A DNA stretch of 64,000 nt from Streptomyces sp. YIM 121038 (GTDB taxonomy: Bacteria; Actinomycetota; Actinomycetes; Streptomycetales; Streptomycetaceae), in NCBI RefSeq assembly GCF_006088715.1, contig NZ_CP030771.1, positions 9,856,001 to 9,920,000 on the forward strand, read 5' to 3'. The translations under genes were made by a program, and so were the position numbers. The notes beneath the pieces are model-generated. The model searched no databases, was not told the origin of the DNA, and worked only from the letters and a program-made list of their open reading frames with translations. Below are positions 27,964 to 36,358 of the stretch, piece by piece; position 1 is the first letter of the stretch, and each line of letters begins with the position of its first letter.

Positions 27964-29262
27964 TCACTCCGCCTCGGCAGGCAGGTCCTTCAGCCGCCGC
28001 AGCGGGCTCGGCAGGATGAACAGGATGCTCACGACGCCGCCCAGCGTGGCCAGCCACAGCGTCGGGCGCAGCCCCAGCCAGCTGCCCAGGGCGCCGCCCA
28101 CGAGCGCGCCCAGCGGCCGGGACCCCTTGTTGAACAGCATGAACGCGCCCTGCACCCGGGCGCGGAGCCGGTGCGGCGTCAACGCGAGCTGGATCGAGGT
28201 CGCGGAGATGTCACACACCATCAGGCCGATGCCGGAGACGAACTCGGCCACGATCAGCAACGTGGCCGCCAGCCACACCGGTCCCTGGGCCAGCGGCACC
28301 AGGACCAGGGCCCCCGGATAGAGGAACGCGCCGAGGAAGAAGGCCCCGCCCACCCCCAGCGACCGGCTCGCCCGGGTCGTGAGCGCCGCCCCGGCCATCG
28401 CGCCGACGGCACCGGCCGCGATCACGACACCGACGAGGCCGGACGACAGGTGGAGCTCCCGCACCGCGTACAGGACCAGGAGCGTGAAGTAGATCGTGTA
28501 GAAGAAGTTGAGGCTGGCGTCCGCGAAGAACTTCGCGAGCAGGACCGGGGTGCGCAGCACGAACCGCAGCCCCTCCCGCAGATGTCTGCGGCCCGCGGGC
28601 GCGGGCCGGGGCTCCTCCGGCGAGAAGGACCGCAGCAGCAGGGCCGAACCGACGAAGGAGACGACGTCGAGGACGATCGCGACGGGACCGGACAGGATCT
28701 GCACGAGCCCACCGCCGATCCCGGGACCCGCCGCGAAGGAGAAGTTGTAGCTCCCCTTGACCAGGGCGTTGCCCGACAGCAGCTGCTCACGCGGCACCAC
28801 GACGGCCAGGAGGCTGTTGGCGCACAGACTGAACAACATGCCGAACGTCCCCGTGACGAAGGCGACGACGTACAGCTGCGGCAGCGTCATCACGTCGAGC
28901 CAGTAGGCGATCGGCACGGTCACCAGGACCAGCGCGCGGACGAGGTCGGCGACGATCATCGTGGTGCGCAGCCGCCCGGACCGGTCGATGAGCGAGCCCG
29001 CGTGCAGCGAGAACAGCAGATTGGGAAGGGACGCGGCGGCCGAGAGGACGCCCAGCTGGGCCGCGTTGGCGTCCAGGGCGAGGACCGCGGCCAGCGGCAG
29101 GGCGACGAAGGTGATCTGATCGCCCAGGTAGGAGATCGACTGGGCGGTCCAGTATCTGCGGAAGGCGGTCTGGCGTAACAGCGGTGGCACCCGGTCAAGG
29201 ACGCGGCGTCGGGTGGTGCTCGGCACGGTCTCCTCCGCTGGATCGGTCGGCCCGGCGCTCAC
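27964..29262 (-). CDS. MFS exporter (enterobactin exporter EntS-like)
   Basis: A 432-residue major facilitator with about 12 membrane segments. FRRYWTAQSISYLGDQITFV and the loop HAGSLIDRSGRLRTT (motif A) are typical of the MFS_3/EntS group that exports peptides and siderophores. Its GTG start overlaps the stop of the carrier-condensation gene (GTGA), so it is the last gene of the minus-strand operon and a candidate product exporter. Leu29 is encoded by TTA (complement of 29176-29178), so export should depend on bldA. Confidence 0.88.
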   Translation of the reverse strand: MSAGPTDPAEETVPSTTRRRVLDRVPPLLRQTAFRRYWTAQSISYLGDQITFVALPLAAVLALDANAAQLGVLSAAASLPNLLFSLHAGSLIDRSGRLRTTMIVADLVRALVLVTVPIAYWLDVMTLPQLYVVAFVTGTFGMLFSLCANSLLAVVVPREQLLSGNALVKGSYNFSFAAGPGIGGGLVQILSGPVAIVLDVVSFVGSALLLRSFSPEEPRPAPAGRRHLREGLRFVLRTPVLLAKFFADASLNFFYTIYFTLLVLYAVRELHLSSGLVGVVIAAGAVGAMAGAALTTRASRSLGVGGAFFLGAFLYPGALVLVPLAQGPVWLAATLLIVAEFVSGIGLMVCDISATSIQLALTPHRLRARVQGAFMLFNKGSRPLGALVGGALGSWLGLRPTLWLATLGGVVSILFILPSPLRRLKDLPAEAE

Positions 29263-30941
29263 AGGTCGCCGCTGCTTTCGGCGAACGCCGTTCTACCACA
29301 GGGGAGATCATGGATCGGCCGGTCCGGTTCCCCGGCGATGACCCGCAGGATCAGACCCAGGTCCTCGACCATGGCGCGGGCCGTCTCCCGGTCGAAGAGG
29401 TCCTCGGCGTACTCCAGGTGCCCGGTGACACCGGCCGGTCCGCCGTCGCCGTCGAAGGCCTCGGTCAGCTCCCAGGTGAGATCGAACTTGGCGACCTTGA
29501 GCGGCAGGATCTCGGCCTCGGCGCGCAGGCCCGTCAGCTCCGGCGGCTCGACGGGGCCCGCCTGGAACGCCAGGAGGACCTGCACCAGCGGTCCGTACGC
29601 CGCCGACCGCGGCGGGTTCACCACCTCCACGACACGGTCGAAGGGGAGGTCCTGGTGCTCCAGGGCCGCGAGGTCCGTCACCTGCGTACGGCGCACCGCC
29701 TCGGCCACCGTGGGGGCGCCCGACAGATCGACCCGCAGCACGAGGGTGTTCACGAACAACCCCACCAGGCCGTCGAGGGAGGCGTCCGGCCGCCCGGCCA
29801 CGGTCGCGCCGATGACGACGTCCTCTCCCGCGCCGCGCAGGTGCAGCAGCAGGGCGAGTGCGGCGTGGACGAGGACGAACACGGTGCAGCCCGAGCGCCG
29901 GGCCGTGCTCAGCAGGTCCCGGTGGAGCGCCGGGTCGAGGGCCAGCGGCAGCTGGTCGCCTCTGCCGCTGGGCACCGGAGGACGGGGGCGGTCGGTGGCC
30001 ATCACCAGCGGCTCGGGGGCCCCTGCCAGGGCGGCGCGCCAGAACTCCGTCTGCCGGAGGGCCGTGGGGGAGGGGCGGTCCGGGGCGTACTGGGCGCGTT
30101 GCCACACCGCGTAGTCGGCGTACTGGACGGGCAGGGGCTCCCAGGGTACGTCCCGCCCGGCGATGCGGGCCCGGTAGGCGAGGCCGATGTCCCTGGTGAG
30201 GCGATTGTTGGACCAGCCGTCGACCGCGATGTGATGGATCAGCAGGAGCAGGACGTACGCGTCGCAGCCGTCAGCCGCGGAGCCGTCCGCGCGGGTGTCG
30301 TCGGCGAACAGCGCGGCGCGGAAGGGGATCTCGGTGTCCAGACAGAAGGAGCGACCGGCGGCCTCCCGCACGGCCTCCACCACCGTGCCCGTCGTCACGC
30401 GGGTGTGGTGCAGCGGCGCCTCCCGCGGTGCCGGAAGGACCTCCTGCACGGGCCCGTCCTCACCGAGGACGACCCGGGTGCGCAAGGCCTCGTGACGCTC
30501 CAGTACGTCACCGAGTGCCCTACGCAGGGCGGCCTGGTCGAGGGGGCCGCTCAGACGGAGGACCATCGCGACGTTGTAGAGGCTGCTGGGGCCGGTGAAC
30601 TGGTCGAGGATCCACAGGCGTTCCTGGGCGAAGGACGCGGGGATCGCCATGGCGCGGTCGGCGGGCCGGACGAGGCGCGCCGCCTCGCGCCCGCTGTCGA
30701 GGGCGGCGCGCAGGCTCCGCACGGTCGGGTTGCGGAAGATGTCCGCGGTGGTCACCTCGACGCCCAGGGCGCTGCGGATGCGCGCCGACAGGGTCGTCGC
30801 GGTCAGCGAGTAGCCGCCGAGCACGAAGAAGTCGTCGTCGGGACCGACCGAGGGTATCTGGAGGCATTCGGCGAACAGGCCGGCGAGGGCCTCCTCGGGT
30901 GCGCGCGTCGGTCGGGATGCGTGGTGCGGCTCGGTCGTCAC
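29259..30941 (-). CDS. NRPS carrier-condensation (T-C) didomain
   Basis: A 560-residue protein with no adenylation domain. The carrier domain (about residues 15-90) has DDFFVLGGYSLTAT, with Tyr in place of the usual His or Asp before the phosphopantetheine Ser. The condensation domain follows (C1-like FAQERLWILDQF, the active site LLIHHIAVDGWSN intact, then VNTLVLRVDLSG and HQDLPFDRVVE). It must be loaded in trans, for instance by the proline-type enzyme at 23159. Start: GTG 30941 with GAGGAG upstream; in-frame alternatives at 30959 and 31028 exist. It lies in an operon between the TPP enzyme and the exporter. Confidence 0.86.
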   Translation of the reverse strand: MTTEPHHASRPTRAPEEALAGLFAECLQIPSVGPDDDFFVLGGYSLTATTLSARIRSALGVEVTTADIFRNPTVRSLRAALDSGREAARLVRPADRAMAIPASFAQERLWILDQFTGPSSLYNVAMVLRLSGPLDQAALRRALGDVLERHEALRTRVVLGEDGPVQEVLPAPREAPLHHTRVTTGTVVEAVREAAGRSFCLDTEIPFRAALFADDTRADGSAADGCDAYVLLLLIHHIAVDGWSNNRLTRDIGLAYRARIAGRDVPWEPLPVQYADYAVWQRAQYAPDRPSPTALRQTEFWRAALAGAPEPLVMATDRPRPPVPSGRGDQLPLALDPALHRDLLSTARRSGCTVFVLVHAALALLLHLRGAGEDVVIGATVAGRPDASLDGLVGLFVNTLVLRVDLSGAPTVAEAVRRTQVTDLAALEHQDLPFDRVVEVVNPPRSAAYGPLVQVLLAFQAGPVEPPELTGLRAEAEILPLKVAKFDLTWELTEAFDGDGGPAGVTGHLEYAEDLFDRETARAMVEDLGLILRVIAGEPDRPIHDLPCGRTAFAESSGDL

Positions 30942-30999
30942 GGGCTGCTCGCTCCTCACCAGGTCCTGGTCCTTCGTACGGTCGCGGCGCTCCGCCGGG

Positions 31000-32601
31000 T
31001 CAGTGGGCCGCGGGCACCGGCACGTCAATGAGGTGTGGTCCGGGCTCGGACAGCGCCCCTTTCAACCGGTCGGTCAGTTCGCCGACGGTCCGGACACGGC
31101 ACGCCGGTACGCCCATGCCCTCGCTGAGGCGGACGAAGTCCAGGTCGGGCCGGTCCAGGTCGAAGAGGTCCGCCAGCGGCTCGGCGGAAGGACCCAGCAT
31201 GCGGCGGGCCTCCCGGCGCAGGATCGCGTAGCTGCGGTTGTTGAGCACGAGGACGGTGACGTCGAGGTTCTCGCGCGCCTGGGTCCAGAGCGCGCTGAGG
31301 GTGTACATCGCGCTGCCGTCGGCCTCCAGACAGATCACCGGCCGCTCTGGACAGGCGAGTTGGGCGCCGACGGCGAGCGGCAGGCCCTGGCCGATGGCGA
31401 AGCCGGACAGGGTGAGCAGATCGTGCCGCGCGGACGAGGCGGTCGCGGCCGGAAGGGCCGCGCCGGACGTGTTGGTCTCGTCGACGAGGACGGCCCCCTC
31501 GGGCAGCGCGGCGCCCACCACCCGCGCCACCGTCTCGGCGGTCAGCTCGGCCCCGGGGGAAGGGCGGGGTCCGGGCAGCGCCTCGTGGGGCCGCGGCCGG
31601 GTGCGCGGGGCGACCTGGTCGGCGACCTCGTCCAGTACGTCGGCCACGTCCTGGCCGTGATCGGCGAGACGGGTCACCGTACAGCCGGGCGGGACGAGGT
31701 CGCCGGGCACCCCGGGGGTCGCGAAGGCGGTGACGGGCCGGGACGCCCCCGCCAGGATCAGCCGGGTGACATCGGCGAGGCGGGCCCGCGCGGTCTCGGG
31801 AGCCGCGCTGAGCCGCTCGACGCACGGCACGCCCAGGCCGCGTTCGAGCCGCCCGGGGAACGGCTCGGCGAGGATCCGGGCGCCGGTGGCCCGCGCGATG
31901 CGGTCGGCGGCGGCGAGGCCGCGGGCGGTGAGCGTCCGCCCGCCGAGCAGCAGCAGGGTGCCGGGGCCCGCCCGCAACGCGCGGGCGCTTTCGGCCGGAG
32001 CGCCGGCAGGGGCCGTCGTGTGCTGCTGCCGCCCGCTGGGGGCGGCCGGGTCCGGCGCCGCGGGGCCCGGTGGCTCCGGGCTCCACGGCGACCAGGCCAC
32101 GTCCGAGGGGACGACCAGGGTGGCCACCCCGGAGGGCGGACCGCACGCCGCCCGCAGCGCGGCGAGCGCGTCGGCTGCCAGGTCCGCGGCGTGCGCGCTG
32201 CTGCGGACCCACTGCGACATGGGGCGGGCGAGGGCCGCGACGTCGGACTCCAGGGGCGCGCCGAGGCCGCGGTGGGTGATCGCCCCGTCGCCCACGACGT
32301 TCACCACGGGGGAGCCCGCCCGCTGGGCGTTGTGCAGATTGGCGAGGCCGTTGGCGAGCCCGGCACCCTGGTGGAGCAGGGTCATGGCCGGGACGGGTGC
32401 CATGCGGCCGTAGCCGTCGGCCGCGCCGGTCGCCACCCCTTCGAACAGGCACATCACGGTGCGCGTGCCCGGGGTGTCCTGGAGCGCCGCCACCAGATGG
32501 ATCTCCGAGGTGCCGGGGTTGGTGAAGCACACGGAGACCCCGGCCGCGCGCAGCGCACCGGTCAGGGCGTGGGCGCCGTCGTCCGGCGGTGTGCCGCTCA
32601 T
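31000..32601 (-). CDS. TPP-dependent enzyme (benzoylformate decarboxylase-like)
   Basis: A 533-residue thiamine-diphosphate enzyme with the three-domain fold: Pyr domain (NPGTSEIHLVAALQDTPG, catalytic Glu in CLFEGVATGAADGYGR), central domain, and PP domain with EADGSAMYTLSALWTQ and VLVLNNRSYAILR (the GDG-x-NN motif, here ADG). The sequence resembles the acetolactate-synthase-like/MdlC group that decarboxylates 2-oxo acids. Its ATG overlaps the stop of the upstream oxidoreductase (ATGA), so the two are coupled. In context, a decarboxylation of a 2-oxo-acid side chain arising from L-DOPA cleavage is an attractive but unproven role. Confidence 0.87.
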   Translation of the reverse strand: MSGTPPDDGAHALTGALRAAGVSVCFTNPGTSEIHLVAALQDTPGTRTVMCLFEGVATGAADGYGRMAPVPAMTLLHQGAGLANGLANLHNAQRAGSPVVNVVGDGAITHRGLGAPLESDVAALARPMSQWVRSSAHAADLAADALAALRAACGPPSGVATLVVPSDVAWSPWSPEPPGPAAPDPAAPSGRQQHTTAPAGAPAESARALRAGPGTLLLLGGRTLTARGLAAADRIARATGARILAEPFPGRLERGLGVPCVERLSAAPETARARLADVTRLILAGASRPVTAFATPGVPGDLVPPGCTVTRLADHGQDVADVLDEVADQVAPRTRPRPHEALPGPRPSPGAELTAETVARVVGAALPEGAVLVDETNTSGAALPAATASSARHDLLTLSGFAIGQGLPLAVGAQLACPERPVICLEADGSAMYTLSALWTQARENLDVTVLVLNNRSYAILRREARRMLGPSAEPLADLFDLDRPDLDFVRLSEGMGVPACRVRTVGELTDRLKGALSEPGPHLIDVPVPAAH

Positions 32602-33524
32602 GCCGGACGCGCCGTGGGGTCGGTATGCCGGGACGCGGTGTCGGCGCCCTCGTGCAGCAGCGGCGCGATGGCGTCGAGGACCTCGGGGCGTCCCGCGAAG
32701 GGGAAGTCCGCGCGGGGCCAGAAGACCACCATGTCGGTGAAGCCCATCCCCGAGAACATCTCCCTGGCCTCCGTGAAGGACTGCGCCGACTCCAGGACGC
32801 CACCGAGCTGTTCACCGGCGACGACGATCCGCGCGAGCGTGGACGGCTCCCTGCCCTCGGCGGCGCAGGCCTCGTCGATCCGTGCGAGCTGGTCCTCGAG
32901 CAGCCCGGCCATCCGGTCGAAGCGGCCCTCCTGGAAGCGTCCCGGGACCCCGACGGTGATCCAGGACTGTGCGTGCCGGGCCGCGAGGCGCATCCCGCGG
33001 GGGCCGCCGGCCGCGAGGGCGAACGGCACCCGCGGGCGCTGGACACAGCCCGGATGCATATGGGCCTCCCGCGCCTGGAAGTACCGGCCGCTGTAGCTGG
33101 TCTCCGCCTCGCGCAGCAGCAGGTCCGTCAGCTCGACGAACTCCTCGAAGCGCGCGGCCCGTTCGGCCGGGGACAGGGGAGCGGCACCGAAGACCTCGGC
33201 GTCGAAGCCCTGGGCGCCCGCCCCGACCCCGCAGATGAGGCGGCCCTCGGAGATGTCGTCGAGCGTCATGAGCTCCTTGGCGAAGGAGACCGGGTGGCGC
33301 AGGTTGGGGCTGGCCACCAGCGTGCCGAGCCGCAGCCTGGTCGTGACGGCGGCCGCGGCGGTCAGCGTCGTCAGGCCCGAGTACCACGTCGACTCGCGCA
33401 GCCGCCGCCACATCAGGTGGTCGAAGGTCCAGGCGTGGTCGAAGCCCAGCTCCTCGGCCCGGCGCCACAGGTCACGGGCCCGGGGCCAGGGGTGCTCCGG
33501 CAGGATGACCACGCCGTGCCGCAT
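32598..33524 (-). CDS. LLM-class flavin/F420-dependent oxidoreductase
   Basis: A 308-residue luciferase-like TIM-barrel protein: GFDHAWTFDHLMW, RLRLGTLVASPNLRHPVSFAKE, SEGRLICGVGAG and FALAAGGPRGMRLAARH. This branch includes F420-dependent reductases, among them LmbY/HrmD of the 4-alkylproline pathways, so an F420H2-dependent reduction of a pyrroline ring is possible. Start uncertain: ATG 33524 gives the family-typical N-terminus, while a GTG at 33593 overlaps the upstream stop (GTGA) and would add 23 Ala/Gly/Pro-rich residues. Coupled to the TPP gene downstream. Confidence 0.82.
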   Translation of the reverse strand: MRHGVVILPEHPWPRARDLWRRAEELGFDHAWTFDHLMWRRLRESTWYSGLTTLTAAAAVTTRLRLGTLVASPNLRHPVSFAKELMTLDDISEGRLICGVGAGAQGFDAEVFGAAPLSPAERAARFEEFVELTDLLLREAETSYSGRYFQAREAHMHPGCVQRPRVPFALAAGGPRGMRLAARHAQSWITVGVPGRFQEGRFDRMAGLLEDQLARIDEACAAEGREPSTLARIVVAGEQLGGVLESAQSFTEAREMFSGMGFTDMVVFWPRADFPFAGRPEVLDAIAPLLHEGADTASRHTDPTARPA

Positions 33525-33589
33525 CGACCGCCGGGGCGGCGCGGCCGTGCCGCCGGGCAGCGCGGCCCGCCCGGGTTCCGCGGCGCCGG

Positions 33590-34456
33590 TCACGTGGTGC
33601 GTGCGCACAGGAAGTAGTCGTCCAGTTCCGCGAGGCGCGCGGCCATCGCGGGATCGGCGACCCGGTCGCGGATCTCGGCGATCGTCCGCCAGAAGAAGTT
33701 CTCGCCGCCGTCGTACTGGAAGCCCGCCCTGGCGACGAGGCCGAACACCTCCCGGAGGTTGCCCGGGTCGACCACGTCGGCCAGGCCGTACAGGGCCTGC
33801 CGTGCGGCGTCCGGCAGCCGTGGACGGTGGACGACGCGGGAGTCGGGGATCACCCGCTCGGGCTCGGTGCCGAGGGTGAGCAGCTCGTCGTGGTCCTCGG
33901 TGTCGACGAAGTCGACGATCAGGTGCAGGCGCAGCTCGTCGGAGAGGTTGGCGGCGCTGTGCACCTTGGTGACGTCGAGGAACCACACCTCCCCGGCCGC
34001 CATCTGGAAGACCACGTTGTCGTCGCTGAAGTAGCAGTCCGGAAAGGTGATCAGCGGGATGTGCAGCCGGTGCGCGGGGCGCCTGTCGGTGGCGGCGGCC
34101 GTGTCGAACTCGACGTAGTCGCGGTGCGGGACCAGGACGTTCGAGGTCAGCGCGGCCAGCCGGGCGAACCGCAGATGGCTCATGGACAACGACTCTTCCA
34201 TGATCTGTACGAGGTACGGCAGCTGTCGGCCGTACTCCGTGACACCCGACGCGCAGCCGTCGTCGTAGTGCTTGATGATGCCGTCCCCGTTGTCGCCCCC
34301 GGGCGCCCAGAGCATGATCTGCCCTTGTCGGCGTGCCGGGCGGCTGCACAGGAACTCGTCATAGGGCTCGGCGAAGTCGAACTCCTTCGCCTGCTCCAGC
34401 TCCTTGGCCAGTCTTTCCTCGTCTATCTCCACCGTGCTGACGCGATGAGAATGCAA
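33590..34456 (-). CDS. Amino-acid hydroxylase, proline 3-/4-hydroxylase type
   Basis: A 288-residue Fe(II)/2-oxoglutarate dioxygenase of the Asp/Asn beta-hydroxylase fold. The N-terminus (HSHRVSTVEIDEERLAKEL) matches the start of bacterial free-proline hydroxylases such as cis-P3H and cis-P4H, which fixes TTG 34456 as the start; GGAAGGA lies 9 nt upstream. Iron ligands His111 and Asp113 (VPHRDYVEFD), His166 (DVTKVHSAAN) and the 2-oxoglutarate Arg176 (LRLHLIVDF) are present. It is the first gene of the minus-strand operon, reading from a promoter at 34632-34660 with a leader of about 170 nt. In-frame upstream codons (to an ATG at 34627) look like leader. Confidence 0.85.
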   Translation of the reverse strand: MHSHRVSTVEIDEERLAKELEQAKEFDFAEPYDEFLCSRPARRQGQIMLWAPGGDNGDGIIKHYDDGCASGVTEYGRQLPYLVQIMEESLSMSHLRFARLAALTSNVLVPHRDYVEFDTAAATDRRPAHRLHIPLITFPDCYFSDDNVVFQMAAGEVWFLDVTKVHSAANLSDELRLHLIVDFVDTEDHDELLTLGTEPERVIPDSRVVHRPRLPDAARQALYGLADVVDPGNLREVFGLVARAGFQYDGGENFFWRTIAEIRDRVADPAMAARLAELDDYFLCARTT

Positions 34457-34740
34457 ACTCGCCAGTCCTTCCAGAAACAGGTTTGTGAGGGCAGCGGCGG
34501 CAGCGTGAATTGCCGATGAATGGAGAGTCACGCCTCGTCTTCGCGTGGCCTGGCGGCTCTTCCGCGCGGCCATGCAGCGGGCACGGGCCCCGGAGATGCG
34601 GACGCATGGTGCGGGACCGGGAGTCATGGCGACGGTAGCCCGGTGATATTCGCCAGTCAACACCGTGGCGACAGGCGGCGGGTGGGCGGCGAACCGCTTC
34701 GCACCACGTTCACACGGGCCGGTTCCGTACGTCTCGACGG
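34370..34740 (-). repeat. Promoter-leader block, hydroxylase copy
   Basis: Upstream region, leader and first 25 to 30 codons of the hydroxylase gene. A diverged copy lies in opposite orientation at 22589-22937. Conservation is strongest in the -35/-10 region and just downstream, and covers the GGAAGGA ribosome binding site. Confidence 0.75.
34632..34660 (-). promoter_or_regulatory. Predicted promoter of the hydroxylase operon
   Basis: On the minus strand: TTGACT (34660-34655), 17-bp spacer, TACCGT (34637-34632). The expected start of transcription is near 34625-34627, where an ATG lies, about 170 nt before the TTG start of the hydroxylase. Confidence 0.65.
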
Positions 34741-34857
34741 GGTGGTGAAGTGATCTCCGCCCACGGCTGTCATCAGTGCACATGTCGTCGAATGTGGGCC
34801 GATGCGTTTCCGCCCCGAGGAGTTGCGGGGGAGGGGAGCCATGTCCTGATTCCACTG

Positions 34858-34886
34858 TTGACTGGAATTTTCGATCACCGTAGTGT
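34858..34886 (+). promoter_or_regulatory. Predicted promoter toward the MbtH/NRPS operon
   Basis: TTGACT (34858-34863), 17-bp spacer, TAGTGT (34881-34886). It has the same -35 and spacer length as the other two cluster promoters and is divergent from the hydroxylase promoter about 200 bp away. It would drive the small frame at 34939, MbtH and the NRPS genes. Confidence 0.6.
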
Positions 34887-34938
34887 TGGGCTTCGTTGAA
34901 TGTTGATCGCATGGTGAAGGCGGGTGCCGAATTGGCCG

Positions 34939-35112
34939 ATGCCGGACACGTCGGACGGCTACTCCGTCTGCACCTCCCTCGAGCAGGCCGTGTTTTCGAA
35001 ATGGCGCATCAATAACATTCCAATCCTTTGCCGCCCCTCGTTTTTCATGCGCATGAGCCGATCGCGCGGGTGGTGTGCCTCGAATCCCCTGGGCGGCCTG
35101 CCCATGGGCTGA
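34939..35112 (+). CDS. Possible small protein of 57 residues, unknown
   Basis: The frame from ATG 34939 (or GTG 34924) to 35112 has about 85 percent G or C at third codon positions while second positions are much lower, the Streptomyces coding signature, although overall GC here is below that of neighbouring genes. The peptide starts MPDTSDGYSVCTSLEQAV and contains SKWRINNIPILC and a basic C-terminal half. I recognise no family. It lies 50 bp after the predicted promoter. It could be a small protein, a peptide leader, or the 5' remnant of a lost gene, as the next frame is itself a remnant. Confidence 0.4.
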   Translation: MPDTSDGYSVCTSLEQAVFSKWRINNIPILCRPSFFMRMSRSRGWCASNPLGGLPMG

Positions 35113-35157
35113 CGCGGCTGTGCACCGGCAAAGGGACCAGAGGACGGGGTACCCGGT

Positions 35158-35600
35158 TTGCTCAACGAAGCTGTGGAGTCCGCTGTTGCCGCGGGGCCGT
35201 CGCCGACCGAGCCGTACGACGTCGTCGGCATCGGATTCGGACCGTCGAACCTGGCGCTCGCCATCGCCGCGCGGGAGATCGACCCGCTGCACACCTGCCC
35301 CGGCGGGAAGCCCCGGATACCCGAAGGCGTCGACCTCGACCGTGTGATCCACTCCAGCGAGTTCCTGCCCCGGTTCGCCGAAGGGCTGCCGGACACGGGC
35401 GGGGCGCACCGGATCGTCCGCGACCGCGAACGGATCGTGGCGGGCCTGTGCGAACTGGCCGCGCGCGGAGCGCGATCCGGGCCCGCCGACGCTGGAACCC
35501 GACGACGAACGCATCGACAAGCTGATCGGCGAGCTGCTCGGCATGTCCCTGGACGACGGCCGCACCGCATCGGACCCGGGCGGCGACGCCACCGTAGAGA
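35158..35600 (+). pseudogene. Remnant of an N-hydroxylating flavin monooxygenase
   Basis: The frame starts with TTG 35158 and reads PYDVVGIGFGPSNLALAIA, the FAD-binding N-terminus of lysine/ornithine N-monooxygenases. It jumps directly to GGKPRIPEGVDLDRVIHSS, which in intact enzymes lies far downstream, so an internal deletion of well over 100 codons is inferred. After about residue 100 the frame loses sense; a different frame near 35470-35600 reads PPTLEPDDERIDKLIGELLG, with better codon bias but no match I can name. The gene cannot encode a functional enzyme (no NADPH site). Directly upstream of mbtH. Confidence 0.65.
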
Positions 35601-35621
35601 GCCTTGTGGGAGGTGACGGCA

Positions 35622-35855
35622 GTGGACACCACGTCTGAGGCCGCGAGCGAGCCCGACTTCCTCGTCGTACGCAACGTCGAGGAGCAGTACTCCATCTGGC
35701 CGGCGGGCAGAGACGTGCCGGCCGGCTGGGAAGTGATCGGTCCGCCACGGCCCAAGGACGCCTGCCTCACGCACATCGCCGAGGTCTGGACGGACATGCG
35801 CCCGGCCAGTCTGCGCCGGAGCATGGAGGCCGCGGCCGGGGAGCAGACCTCATGA
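35622..35855 (+). CDS. MbtH-like protein
   Basis: A 77-residue chaperone of NRPS adenylation domains. The signature is complete: FLVVRNVEEQYSIWPAGR, VPAGWEVIG and CLTHIAEVWTDMRPASLR, including the conserved Trp residues. GTG 35622 is chosen because GGGAGG lies 8 nt upstream; TTG 35604 and GTG 35613 are in frame. Its stop overlaps the next start (ATGA). It probably serves the adenylation domains at 37359 and 39772, and others in trans. Confidence 0.93.
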   Translation: MDTTSEAASEPDFLVVRNVEEQYSIWPAGRDVPAGWEVIGPPRPKDACLTHIAEVWTDMRPASLRRSMEAAAGEQTS

Positions 35856-36358
35856 GCGTGCCGCCGCCCGGCACGAGCCGTGCCCCGGGAGCGCCACCGG
35901 CGACGGCGCCGTCCTTCAACCACATCGGCGTACAGACCGCGGACCTGGAGAACTCCCTCAACTGGTACCAGGACTTCTTCGGCTGCACGCCGAACTGGAC
36001 GCTGTCCACGTTCTCGTCGCTCACCCTCAGCAGGCTGCCCGGGATCACCACCCTCGTGGAGCTGGAGTGCGGCTCGGTGCGCTTCCACCTCTTCGACCGG
36101 CAGGGCAGCGCCGCACAGCCGCCCGACCCCAAGGCGGCGCAGTACCAGCACGTGTGCCTCCAGGCGGGCTCCTCCGCGGAACTGGTGGCCTGGCGCGAGC
36201 ACTGGCTGGCGCTGTTCCGCTCCGGCTCCTACACCTTCGCCGACCAGGAGAGCGCGACCGACGTCGTGGTGGACGCCGACGGAGTGGAGAGCTTCTACTT
36301 CCTCGACGTCAACGGTCTCGAGTTCGAGTTCACCTACATACCCGGTGCGCGCCCGTGA
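35852..36358 (+). CDS. VOC dioxygenase, LmbB1/HrmF-like (L-DOPA 2,3-dioxygenase)
   Basis: A 168-residue single-domain vicinal-oxygen-chelate protein. FNHIGVQTADLENSLNWYQDF opens the fold; candidate metal ligands are this His, the His in QYQHVCLQAG and the Glu in NGLEFEFTY. Size and context match the extradiol L-DOPA 2,3-dioxygenases of the lincomycin, hormaomycin and pyrrolobenzodiazepine pathways, which open the catechol ring toward 4-alkylproline. Its start overlaps MbtH and its stop overlaps the LmbB2-like gene, the usual partner. The substrate assignment is by memory of family sequences and neighbours, not by search. Confidence 0.65.
   Translation: MSVPPPGTSRAPGAPPATAPSFNHIGVQTADLENSLNWYQDFFGCTPNWTLSTFSSLTLSRLPGITTLVELECGSVRFHLFDRQGSAAQPPDPKAAQYQHVCLQAGSSAELVAWREHWLALFRSGSYTFADQESATDVVVDADGVESFYFLDVNGLEFEFTYIPGARP

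Noticed and set aside
34457..34627. Longer hydroxylase start at ATG 34627 or GTG 34531
   Set aside because: The frame is open, but the family N-terminus and the GGAAGGA site fit TTG 34456, and the predicted transcription start coincides with 34627. The duplicated copy has a stop in this frame (22776-22778), so the stretch behaves as leader.
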